The notes under the pieces were generated by a model, which made no database searches, was not told the DNA's origin, and saw nothing but the letters and a program-made list of their open reading frames with translations. The position numbers and the translations under genes were made by a program. A stretch of DNA of 64,000 bases from Akkermansiaceae bacterium (GTDB taxonomy: Bacteria > Verrucomicrobiota > Verrucomicrobiia > Verrucomicrobiales > Akkermansiaceae): positions 1 to 64,000 of the forward strand of contig JACKPZ010000020.1 in assembly GCA_024233135.1 (NCBI GenBank), given 5' to 3'. Positions 17,309 to 26,596 of the stretch are shown here, one piece after another (the first letter of the stretch is position 1; each line of letters starts with the position of its first letter).

Positions 17309-20300
17309 TCAATACCGTACCGAGAGGCGTAGGAATCGGCTGCTGCGACTAGAAATCGTTACTCCATCCGTAATCGTCACCGAGCCTTCAACATTTGAAT
17401 CTCCGGCGCTGAACCAAATTGATGCCCAATCGCTGAGCGGCGATAGTCCATCCGCTTCAATGGAGTAGGTAAGCGCAGGGTCTGCAATCCGATCGAAGGT
17501 GACCGCGAGGCGGGACCCATCGGTTGATCTGCCCAGTTCGAGAACACTCCCGCCATTTGATTTCAGTGGATCCGTCCCTGTGGCATACTCCATGAGGTTT
17601 GAGCGACCGTCTCGGTCCGGATCCTCGTGATCAGCAACATCTCCCCCATTCGCCGCTGATCCGAAATGCATCTCCCGCCACGTTTCAAGGGCGGTATAGG
17701 TAATTGCGGAGATTTCCTGCGAGGGCGAACCATCTCCAGAAGCATTGCGAGCGGAGACAATATAGAAATAGATTGCGCCTGTGTCCAGGCCAGTGTCGGA
17801 ATGCTGCGCGGAGGTGAGGCTTTGCGCGATCACGCTGTAGGGTCCTCCCGAGGTCAATGAACGTCTGACGCTATACGATGACGCACCGGCTACAGGTTGC
17901 CACGTCAGCGACACCTGATTGACGCCTCCATTGGCGTTAAGGTTTTGAGGTGCATCCGGTGGAGGGAGGTTGGCCACCACCAGGCTCAGCGTTCCAAGAC
18001 TAGCACTGAAGGTGTAGGAGTATCCAGAGGGCGCGATACCAATGGAAAAGACACTCGGACTGATGCCCGTGGCGCCCGTGATCAGGTTGTAGTTGCCGGG
18101 TCCGAAGCCGGACCCGCCGTTGATGTTCACCACGACACCTCCAACTGATGGTCCAACGAATGTTCCGCCGGTGAGCGCAAGCAGATCGGATACGGCGCCA
18201 AGATCCAGTTGCATGGCGCTGCCGGCGTCGAGCGTAAGATCACCGCCCAACGACAAGGTTCCTGCGCCACTGTTTCCTGGAGACATAGCGCCACCCGCGC
18301 TCACGTTCACGGCGCCCGCGACGCTTCCACTGCCGCCAAGCGTTCCACCTTCATATACGGTCACCGCACCAGTCCCCGAAAGGGCTCCATTGATTCGAAG
18401 CAGGCCGCCGTTGATGTTCGTGGGGCCGGTGTAGGTGTTGGTGTTGCTCAACGTGAGCGTCCCGGTTCCGACCTTAGTGAGGGCGAGGCTGCCAACGTGA
18501 CTGATGTTCCCGCTGAAGGTGCTGTCGGTGTTCAACGCACCGACGCGGAGAACAGCGGTGCCGGACTGGTTGTTGCGGATTTGATTCGCGTTGCCGCTCA
18601 ATTCCCCAAAATCGATCGTACCGGCACCGAAGTTCATCGACCCGCTGTCCGTGGGACCATCGAGAACCCATTTCGCAGAGGCACTTCCGGCATTGGCGCT
18701 GTCGAACTTGTGGCGGGCGGAGCTTGCCGAACTCGTCAGGGTAGCCGTGCCGGTGAAGGCGCTGTTGTCGCCGGCGAGGTGGACACCGTTGTAGTTGGTG
18801 TTGGCGGTGAGGATGAGATTTCCCGAACCGTTGAGGTTTCCATAAAGGTAGAGGATGTGGTTCGAGGATTCCTGGAAGGTGGTGGTGGTTCCTTCAACAG
18901 CGACAAGATTGTTATAGAGGGAGGTATTCGCGCCGCTGTAGACGATCCGTCCACCAGCCAGCGAGACGACGCCGGTGCCAAGCGGACCCGAGGTGGGTGC
19001 GCCGGGTGTTCCACTGCCAAGTCCGCTGATGAAGGTGTCGCCCGCTGTCGTGGTGTATCCCCCGGAGAAGGTGTTCGAAGAACCCAATGTCAGGGTGCCG
19101 GTGCCGGCCTTGGTGAGGCCGAACGATCCGCTGATCACACCGTCAAGGGTGATGTTGCCGGGATTGGTGGAGACGGTGCTGTTGGCGGTGAGGCCAATGT
19201 CGAGATGGATGACCTGAAGGTTGCTTGAGCTGTTGGTGAGGTTGCCCCCCAACGTAATGGCGTTGCCGGAGATGGTGAAGGCGGGAGCGCCACTGTTGAA
19301 CACCATGCCGCCGATGCCGAGCCCACTGACGTTGTTGGTCAAGGCGGTGATGGCCGAACTTCCAAACACCAGAGTGTCGCCGCCCAACGGAGGCAGGCCG
19401 CCCCAGTTAGTGGCATCGTTCCAGGATCCGGAGCTGGTGCCGGTCCACGTGGTGGAACCTGGAATCCGCAGCAGGATTTCAAGCGAGTTTCCATTCGCAG
19501 CAAGCGTGCCCGCATATCCCGCGGGCAGACTGCCAAGTGAGAACGAGGAAGGCGGGATCGCGACCGAACCCAGGTTCTCGATAAGCGTGTAGGTGCCCGG
19601 ACCGAAGCCGCTGGCAGCGGTGAGGTTGATGACCGCCGTTCCACCGGAGGGTGCTGTGAAGCCGCCGGTGAGACCGAGTGTGATGCGGTCGGAGGAAGAT
19701 CCGAGTTCGAAGTTCAGGTTCGAGCCGGCCTTCGGAACGAAGGTGCTGTTGAGCGTGAGAACTCCCACCGCCCCGCTACCGCCGTCTCCGGGTGAGAGAT
19801 TTCCGCCACTGTTCAGGGTGACGGAGGAACCGAGCGTGCCTGTACCGGACAGCGCGGCCCCGCTTTCCACGGTGACCGCACTGGAAGTAACCGCTCCGGT
19901 GACGTTGAGCCTGCCCGCGCTCACGACGGTCGGTTGCGTGTGGTTGAAGTTGCTGCTGGAAAGCGTGAGCATCCCGCCACCGACTTTGAGCATGCCGATA
20001 TTGGATGCGGTCGTGCCGGACATCGTGGAATTCGTCCCGAGGTCGCCGATCCGCATTGTCGGAATGCCATTTCCATCGTTGCGGAAGTACCCGCTGCCGG
20101 AAAGAGCTCCGAAGGAGATGGTGCCATTGGCACCAAAGCTGAAACCGTAGGCATCGGTGGGTGTCGCGTTGAGTGTCCACGATGCAGCCGCGCTGCCGGC
20201 TTCAGGAGTGTTGAAACGCCATCGATGACTGCTTCCTCCGTTCGAGGTGAACGAGCCTGTGAATCCGCTGTTATCGTTGTTCCAATAAATCGTGGGATAG

Positions 20301-23300
20301 GTTCCGCTGCCGGTGCTCTCGTTAATCGAACCACCTCCGATCAGTCGACCATTCAAGGAGTTGGAACCATCCGACTTGATGACACCGACTGTCGCGCCCG
20401 TCGGAACCACGATGTCGTTGGCAAGTGAGGAGCCTGAGAGGTGCAACGTGCTTCCGGATTGCAACACAACCGGGTCGCCACCACCAGTGGGACTGGAGCC
20501 GCTGAGGAGGAGGGTTCCCGCTTCCACCGAAATCCCGCCCAGGAAACTGTTCGCTCCATTGAGATTCAGCGTACCGGATCCCTTTTTGATGAGTCCGAAT
20601 GAAAGTCCCCCGTCGTCGATCGCACCGTTCAACGTCACGGCCCCGGTGTTGGTAGTAACGCTGCGATCGCCCACGAGCGTCATCTGCAGGTTGATCGTCT
20701 GCGCGCTGGTGGAATTGTTCGTGATGTCGCCGGTGAGCAGCACCGGATTTCCAGAAATCGTAAAGGCGCTTGCCCCGCTGTTAAAGACAAGCCCGCCGAG
20801 AACGAGTCCCACGAGATCGTTGTTGAGGTTCGTGGCGCTGCTGGATCCGAACGTCAGCTGCGCATTGTCCACTGGCGCGGCTCCTCCCCAGTTGGATGCC
20901 AGGCTCAAATCGAGCGACGTCGGCGCGGCCGACCAGGTGTTGGGATTTGGTGTCGCGGAAACGATTTCCGAACCCTGTCCCTCGCCAAATCCGTTCGTCG
21001 CCGTGACATAGAAATAATAGGGCGTGCCGTTCGTCAGCCCCGGCACCGTGTAGCTGGTGCCAGCCAGCGTTTGGATGGCGGCGAATCCGGAGTCCGGCAA
21101 TATCGACCGATACACGGTGTAACTGCTGGCACCGGACGCGGCATTCCAGGCAAGAAGGATCGAACCATTGCGGCCATTCGCCAGAATACCGGTCGGCATC
21201 GCCGGCGGACCCGTCACGTTCAGAACCAGCACATCGCTTTCGACACTCAACGCGTAGCTGTATCCCTCCGGAGGAGCGGTCGTAATGGCGAAGTCAGTAA
21301 CATCGATTCCTGCAGCGCCGCCGATGAGCGGATAGGCTCCCGGTCCGAATCCGTTGTTGGGGGTCAAATGCAAGGCCACGCTGCCGGTTGCTGGCGCGGT
21401 GTAGGCCCCTCCGGTCATCACGAGCTGGTCCGAGTTTTCCGGCAGGTCGAGATCGAGCGAGAGGATGGCACCGCCGCTCAGGGAAATTCCGTTTGCCGCG
21501 AGTACGCCTTCGTTCTCACCGCCAGGGGAGACAATGCCTCCGGAGTTCACCGTGAGGGCGCCAGAAAGATCGGTATCACCGGCGAGCGTGCCTCCGTTGT
21601 TGACCACAACCGCACTGGAACCGGAAAGCGGGCTGGCAAGGAGCAACTGACCGGCGGAAACAGTGGTGACTCCGGTGTAGGTATTCGTTCCCGAGAGCGT
21701 GAGTGTGCCGGCGCCCACCTTGGTCAAGCCGCCGGTGCCGGTGAGGTCTCCCTGATAGAAGCTGTCGGCATTGTTGAATCCGACACTGAGGTTGACTGCG
21801 GAATTGGACACGGTCGGACCGGCGCCATGGAGTCCGCCCGCGGTGTTGAGCATGATGGTGCTTGCCAACGCACCATCCAGAGCACCGAGCACCGGTGCCG
21901 TGGTGGTGAACCACACCGAATAGCGTCCTGGCACGGTGTTTCTCGCATCGATCCGGGCGTAGCGAAGCGCGGTGTCATGTCCCACGGCGACCGCCGCCAT
22001 CGTGGACCAGGTATCTTCGACAGTGATGGTTCCGTTGTAGGTGTTCGCTCCGTTGGTGAAGGCCACTGCCGAGTTTTGCGAGGTGTTCCCGTTGTTGATC
22101 GAGATGCCGCCGCCACCGGATACGACCCCGCCAAAGATCAGCCACTTGCCCGCCCAGAGGGCCTGGACAAGTGACGAGCCGTTCATCGCGATGGTGTTGC
22201 CACCACCTCCCAGCGTGATCTTTCCGTCGTTGGAGGTGATCAGCGCTCCGGAGTTGATCACGAAATTCTGCCCGAATGTATTGTTCGAGTTGCTCCCCAT
22301 CTGGAATCGCAAGGTGGCGACCCCGAGCGTGACCGTGCTGCCTGCGGAACCCAGGCTGGTCACCGAGCCGGTGGCGGTGCTGTTGGTGGACGTCCCGACC
22401 TGCAGCGTGCCGGATGCGATGTTGAGACCGCCATCGAAGGGGTTCGCCGCGGTCAAGGCGAGCGTTCCGGAACCGGTTTTGGTCAACGCGAAGGAATTGG
22501 CCCCGTCGCTGATGGAGCCACCGATGGTGAGCTGGCCGGTGCGCACGTCGATCACTCGGTTGCCGGAAAGCGTGAGGCCGAGGTTGATGGTCTGCGTATT
22601 GACCGCGGAGTTGACGATGTCGCCAGAGAGCACGAGCGAGTTGCCGCCGAGGGTGAACGAGCTAACCCCGCCGCTGAAAACTAGGCCTGAAATGTCGAGC
22701 CCCGTGAGATTGTTCGTGCTGGAGGTGACGGCCGGCGCACCTGCAAAGATCAGCAGACTGCCGTTCCCGGGAACACTGCCACCCCAGTTTCCACCGACGT
22801 TCCAGTTCGCACTGGTCCCGCTCCATGAGAACGATTGCGGGGTGATCGTGGCTTCCGTGGAGTCGGCGCTCTCCAGGCCGGCTTGGTTCGCCCGAACGAC
22901 ATAGTAATAGGTGACGCCGTTCGATAGGCCGCTGTCGATGAACCCGAGGTCTGAAATCCCGGTCGCGATGGTGGAGTAGGGACCGCCCGATACCGTGGCA
23001 CGCTTCACCATGTAGGTCGGCACACCGGACGACGCGTCCCAAGTCAGCGTGACATTGCCGGCGTCCGGACCGTTGCTCGCCGTCAGGTTGGTCGGGACCG
23101 AAGGACTCTGGGGCGCGAAACTTGCGCTCACCGATGGGGAATTTGCCCCCTGCCCGCCTTGGTTCACGGCTGCGACCACATAGTACCAAGTGCCTGTGGA
23201 AGGAGCACTTTCATCGAGGAAATGCGGGTTTTCCGTGGTGCCGATCTCGGTGAACGGACCACCCGCAGAGCTCCCCCGTTTCACGACATAACGGTCCGCG

Positions 23301-26300
23301 CCCCCGAGGACTGACCATTGGAGAAACACTTGGCTGTCGCCCGGTTCGGCGGTAAGACCGGAGGGTGCGGCGAGGACCGGCACGGTGCCGCTACCGGAAG
23401 CGACCAGACCGAGCTCGGCAAGCTGGATTTCGTAGCCGAGGCCGCCGGACGCGGAGGCGACGTTCAATCGATAGAACCGGTAGCCGGTGGTGTTGGAGAT
23501 CGTGAACTGCCGGGTTTGCCCCCGGGACGGGAAGGTTTCGCTCGTGCGGGTATCCAGCACCGTCCAGGCACTTCCATCCGGAGATCCCTCGAAGGTCCAG
23601 TCCTTGGGATCGCGCAGGATGGAGTCCGCGCTGGTGATGTCATATCGGGTGACCGCCCAGGTGATGTATGGTCCGAAATCGTATCGCAACCATGCGGCCG
23701 CCCCCGTCGTGCCGCTGTTCCACTTCGATGCGGCGCTGCCGTCGAAGGCATTGGACGGAGGATAGCCGGATGCGCTGGGACTCGCGGTGGCGGTCCCCTC
23801 GGTCGCGCGATTGACCAGGCCGCTCGCCTTGAGGGCGATCGAGGCTTGAGGCGAGTCGCCTCCCGCCCCGCCGGCGCCCACGCCGGAGACGACGTAGTGA
23901 TAGGTGACACCGGGGGAAGCGGTGGCATCGACGAACGAACTGGTTTCCGTGGTGGCGATGACGACGTGGCCCGAGCCGGACACCGTGCCGCGTTTCACCT
24001 GATAGCTGGAAGCCCCGGAGGCATCGTCCCAATCGAGCACGACACTGGTGGCGGTGGACTTCGCGGTGAGAACGAACGGACGCGACGGCTTGGGCGCGGG
24101 ATCCACCACATCGGGCAGATAGATCACCACCGAGGTTTTCGGCGCAAGGGAGACCGATGCGCTGTGGATCACCGTCCCCGAAACGAGGTCGGTGACGGGC
24201 AGCGCGGAGGTGAAATTCGATGGCAGGATGACATCGTAGGTGTCCGAGTGATGGGCGTTGATGCCGATGAGCCAATGGCCGTAGCGCAGCGTGTAGCCGG
24301 TGCCCTTGCCGGCATCGACGTTGTTCGACGGAACGGCCGCTAGATCGGAACGCCAGGCCTGCGGGAAAACCACGCCGTTGAACGCGCTTTCCGGATCATC
24401 GAATGGCTGGCGGGTTCCCGACTCGACACGCCGCCCCATCGTCCGGAACGTGCCGGCCGGACGGTAGCGGATGTCGTCGATGCGGACTTCGGAATACTCG
24501 GGAGCGGCGTTCCCGGGCAGGTGGAAGACCTTCGCCCAGCCGTTGACGTGGTCCGGCGCGGCCCAATGCAGGTTCGCGAAGAGCCGGTTCTCCCCCGACT
24601 TGGCGGCGACCACCATGTTGTCCTCGTCGACAAACGCGAAATTGGGAGCCCCCGGTGCCATGGGGGCCGGAACGCCGGCCGCCGCCCCGGCTTTCGCCGT
24701 GTTCCAGTTCCGCGGCAGGTAGGGATCGTAGCTGCCGACCATCAGCCGCAGTTGCTGGCCATCGGAAACTCCGCTCTGGAAGCACCCCATCAGGTCGTTG
24801 CCGATCACCCCGGCACCCAGGGCGGCGACCCCCACGCCGCCGTCGCCGCGGTCCAGATATCCATAGTGCCCGGGCAGGGTGCGGTTGCGGACCCCCACCG
24901 GATTCGCCCCCTGCATCACCCGGTATCCGGAGTCGTCATATCCCGGGAAACGGAACGCCGAGCGGGCGCGCATCATCTGGAGCCCGCGGTCCCGGATCTC
25001 CGGATTTCCCGAAACCAGGCCCCAGCGGACGACCGTCGAGCCCATCTCCCCGTAGTCGCTCCCGACAAACCCTCCGCCGTCCTTCGTCGTGCCGTCGGCG
25101 GTGACCTCGTGATAGGTGGTTCCGAACGGATAGGTCCCCTTCACGGGCACGGGGCCTCCGCCGCCCTGGTCGCTGCCGGCATAGGGAAGCAAACCGCAGG
25201 CTTCCTTGAGGTAGCGTTGCGCCTCGGTTTCCAGCAGCGCGTTCGCAGGATCGACGAGAAGCAACCCGCTGTTGGCGTTGTAGACGTTGTTCACGCCGTG
25301 CACGTCCTGGTTGCAATACTGTCCGCTGCGGCGGTTGAAGCGTCCGAAGTCCACGCTGGAGCGGAGCATCCGCGACCACGCGCTGGTGCGGGTGATCGTT
25401 CCGTAGGTTCCTCCGTAGGCCACACTGGTGGACATGGTCGATCCGGCATTGATCTGCGGCCAGAGAACGCGGATCGCCTCACCGAGCCCGCCGAATCCGC
25501 CGCCCCAGCTGTCGTTTCCGAAAGAATTCAAATGGCTGCCGTTCGCCGCCTGACGGCCGGCGTGGTAGTCGAGGCCCTCGACCACTTTCGCGACAAGCGT
25601 GGCCGACGTGTTCGAACCACCGTAGCTGATCCACGTTTCCCCGAGGTTTTCCCGGGCGTCGTGGCAAGCCGCCAACCATGCGAGATCCTTGGGTGTTCGG
25701 GAGGAGACCGGAGCCGACAACCAGTTCGAGATCCGGCCGTTGATCGCGCTCTTGATGTTGTTGATGACCGTCGTCTCGCTCTCGACGTTGCGGGGGGAGG
25801 CCGGCTGCGGATGCGCGCCCTGGTTCTCTCCCGACGTATCCAGCCTGGACCCGAGGTGGGTGTAGATCCGGTACAGCCCGAGCGAGGGCGAGTTCATCAG
25901 CTTGTTGTAGTCGCCGAAGAACGGGCCGCTGTCGTAGTCCGAGATCCATCCCATCGAGCGGATCTTGAGGGACACGCGGGGTTTTCCTTTCGTCAGGTGG
26001 ATCGGAAGCGCGAGCGTGCGGTAAACCCACTGATCGGGAGCGAAGGTGACGATCTGCTTGTTTCCGAACAACATGTCGGGGGCGGAGGAGTCCCCGCCAT
26101 GACGGAGTCCGAGTTCCCTGCCCTCGACATTCAGAACGAACCAGATCCCGCTGCTCGCGTCCGAACCCCAGAGTTTGATGGTGAGATGGTTCTGCCGCTC
26201 CGGGTCCACCGCCATGGTGAACGCCATCTCACCGCCGTAGACACAGGCGTTCGGCGTGCGGGGCAGCAGGCGTCTCGCGGTCCGCCCGAGGCCGCCGATG

Positions 26301-26512
26301 ACGACATCGCTCGGAGGCGTCAGCGAGGGATCGCTGGGTTGAACCGCGTTGTTCGCATCGACCACGGCGGGCGGCGCGACCGGCCCCCAGCCGGTCGTGA
26401 ATCCGTGAGCCCCTTCGGAGGCGTCGTTGCCGAAGACGATGGTATCGACGGCCTGCCCGTGGAGCAGCCCGCTCAGAACCATGCATATCCAGAAATACTG
26501 AAACCTTTGCAT
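17309..26512 (-). CDS. giant secreted protein: enzyme-like domain plus FN3, discoidin and autotransporter-type repeats
   Basis: 3067 residues using the ATG at 26510-26512, which opens a signal peptide (MQRFQYFWICMVLSGLLHG). Order: residues about 30-800 form an unrecognised globular domain (EMGSTVVRWGLVSG, DQGGGGPVPVKGTYPFGTTYHEV, ANLHWAAPDHVNGW), probably helical and possibly a polysaccharide lyase; then an FN3 repeat, a discoidin domain (NAFDGSAASKWNSGTTG...LRYDFG), two FN3 repeats, and three autotransporter-associated beta-repeat blocks, each opening with a WSGTSANWN..NWGG-like sequence and rich in LTKTGSGTLTL/NTYTG motifs, with further FN3 repeats between and after them. The C-terminus has a DPDRDGRSNLMEYATGTDP calcium-loop motif. 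No beta-barrel translocator and no PEP-CTERM tail is visible. It is the last gene of a three-gene surface-protein run. Confidence 0.82.
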   Translation of the reverse strand: MQRFQYFWICMVLSGLLHGQAVDTIVFGNDASEGAHGFTTGWGPVAPPAVVDANNAVQPSDPSLTPPSDVVIGGLGRTARRLLPRTPNACVYGGEMAFTMAVDPERQNHLTIKLWGSDASSGIWFVLNVEGRELGLRHGGDSSAPDMLFGNKQIVTFAPDQWVYRTLALPIHLTKGKPRVSLKIRSMGWISDYDSGPFFGDYNKLMNSPSLGLYRIYTHLGSRLDTSGENQGAHPQPASPRNVESETTVINNIKSAINGRISNWLSAPVSSRTPKDLAWLAACHDARENLGETWISYGGSNTSATLVAKVVEGLDYHAGRQAANGSHLNSFGNDSWGGGFGGLGEAIRVLWPQINAGSTMSTSVAYGGTYGTITRTSAWSRMLRSSVDFGRFNRRSGQYCNQDVHGVNNVYNANSGLLLVDPANALLETEAQRYLKEACGLLPYAGSDQGGGGPVPVKGTYPFGTTYHEVTADGTTKDGGGFVGSDYGEMGSTVVRWGLVSGNPEIRDRGLQMMRARSAFRFPGYDDSGYRVMQGANPVGVRNRTLPGHYGYLDRGDGGVGVAALGAGVIGNDLMGCFQSGVSDGQQLRLMVGSYDPYLPRNWNTAKAGAAAGVPAPMAPGAPNFAFVDEDNMVVAAKSGENRLFANLHWAAPDHVNGWAKVFHLPGNAAPEYSEVRIDDIRYRPAGTFRTMGRRVESGTRQPFDDPESAFNGVVFPQAWRSDLAAVPSNNVDAGKGTGYTLRYGHWLIGINAHHSDTYDVILPSNFTSALPVTDLVSGTVIHSASVSLAPKTSVVIYLPDVVDPAPKPSRPFVLTAKSTATSVVLDWDDASGASSYQVKRGTVSGSGHVVIATTETSSFVDATASPGVTYHYVVSGVGAGGAGGDSPQASIALKASGLVNRATEGTATASPSASGYPPSNAFDGSAASKWNSGTTGAAAWLRYDFGPYITWAVTRYDITSADSILRDPKDWTFEGSPDGSAWTVLDTRTSETFPSRGQTRQFTISNTTGYRFYRLNVASASGGLGYEIQLAELGLVASGSGTVPVLAAPSGLTAEPGDSQVFLQWSVLGGADRYVVKRGSSAGGPFTEIGTTENPHFLDESAPSTGTWYYVVAAVNQGGQGANSPSVSASFAPQSPSVPTNLTASNGPDAGNVTLTWDASSGVPTYMVKRATVSGGPYSTIATGISDLGFIDSGLSNGVTYYYVVRANQAGLESADSTEATITPQSFSWSGTSANWNVGGNWGGSVPGNGSLLIFAGAPAVTSSTNNLTGLDISGLVFSGGVSSFTLGGNSLVLSGDIVNSAVNTQTINLGLTLSGNRVIDVRTGQLTIGGSISDGANSFALTKTGSGTLALTAANPFDGGLNIASGTLQVGTSTNSTATGSVTSLGSAGSTVTLGVATLRFQMGSNSNNTFGQNFVINSGALITSNDGKITLGGGGNTIAMNGSSLVQALWAGKWLIFGGVVSGGGGISINNGNTSQNSAVAFTNGANTYNGTITVEDTWSTMAAVAVGHDTALRYARIDARNTVPGRYSVWFTTTAPVLGALDGALASTIMLNTAGGLHGAGPTVSNSAVNLSVGFNNADSFYQGDLTGTGGLTKVGAGTLTLSGTNTYTGVTTVSAGQLLLASPLSGSSAVVVNNGGTLAGDTDLSGALTVNSGGIVSPGGENEGVLAANGISLSGGAILSLDLDLPENSDQLVMTGGAYTAPATGSVALHLTPNNGFGPGAYPLIGGAAGIDVTDFAITTAPPEGYSYALSVESDVLVLNVTGPPAMPTGILANGRNGSILLAWNAASGASSYTVYRSILPDSGFAAIQTLAGTSYTVPGLTNGTPYYFYVTATNGFGEGQGSEIVSATPNPNTWSAAPTSLDLSLASNWGGAAPVDNAQLTFGSSSATNLNNDLVGLVLGGLVFNSGASAFTISGNPVLLTGDITNNSTSAQTINLQMTLVGDRSVTTNTGAVTLNGAIDDGGLSFGLIKKGSGTLNLNGANSFLGGISVEAGTLLLSGSSPTGGGDPVVLQSGSTLHLSGSSLANDIVVPTGATVGVIKSDGSNSLNGRLIGGGSINESTGSGTYPTIYWNNDNSGFTGSFTSNGGSSHRWRFNTPEAGSAAASWTLNATPTDAYGFSFGANGTISFGALSGSGYFRNDGNGIPTMRIGDLGTNSTMSGTTASNIGMLKVGGGMLTLSSSNFNHTQPTVVSAGRLNVTGAVTSSAVTVESGAALSGTGTLGSSVTLNSGGNLSPGDGGSGAVGVLTLNSTFVPKAGSNLNFELGSSSDRITLGLTGGFTAPSGGTAVINLTAASGFGPGTYTLIENLGSVAIPPSSFSLGSLPAGYAGTLAANGNSLEILLRIPGSTTWTGTSSGSWNDATNWGGLPPLGGDTLVFGSSAITALTNNVSGLGIGGMVFNSGAPAFTISGNAITLGGNLTNSSSNLQVIHLDIGLTANSTVSTNPGNITLDGVISGSFGLTKAGTGTLTLGSSNTFSGGYTTTAGDTFISGLGSGTPGAPTSGPLGTGVVSLAGGRIVYSGANTSLYNNLVAVEGTTTTFQESSNHILYLYGNLNGSGNLILTANTNYNGVHLAGDNSAFTGTATLTSSASSARHKFDSANAGSASAKWVLDGPTDSGSMNFGAGTIDFGELSGNANQIRNNQSGTAVLRVGALNTDSTFSGNISHVGSLALTKVGTGTLTLSNTNTYTGPTNINGGLLRINGALSGTGAVTVYEGGTLGGSGSVAGAVNVSAGGAMSPGNSGAGTLSLGGDLTLDAGSAMQLDLGAVSDLLALTGGTFVGPSVGGVVVNINGGSGFGPGNYNLITGATGISPSVFSIGIAPSGYSYTFSASLGTLSLVVANLPPPDAPQNLNANGGVNQVSLTWQPVAGASSYSVRRSLTSGGPYSVIAQSLTSAQHSDTGLDTGAIYFYIVSARNASGDGSPSQEISAITYTALETWREMHFGSAANGGDVADHEDPDRDGRSNLMEYATGTDPLKSNGGSVLELGRSTDGSRLAVTFDRIADPALTYSIEADGLSPLSDWASIWFSAGDSNVEGSVTITDGVTISSRSSRFLRLSVRY

Positions 26513-26596
26513 CGGACATCCGGAAAAGAACGATGGAAACCGGATGCCCCGCACGAATCGGGAGGAGCACCCGGCCGCGGGCGGGCGCTGGATGGA

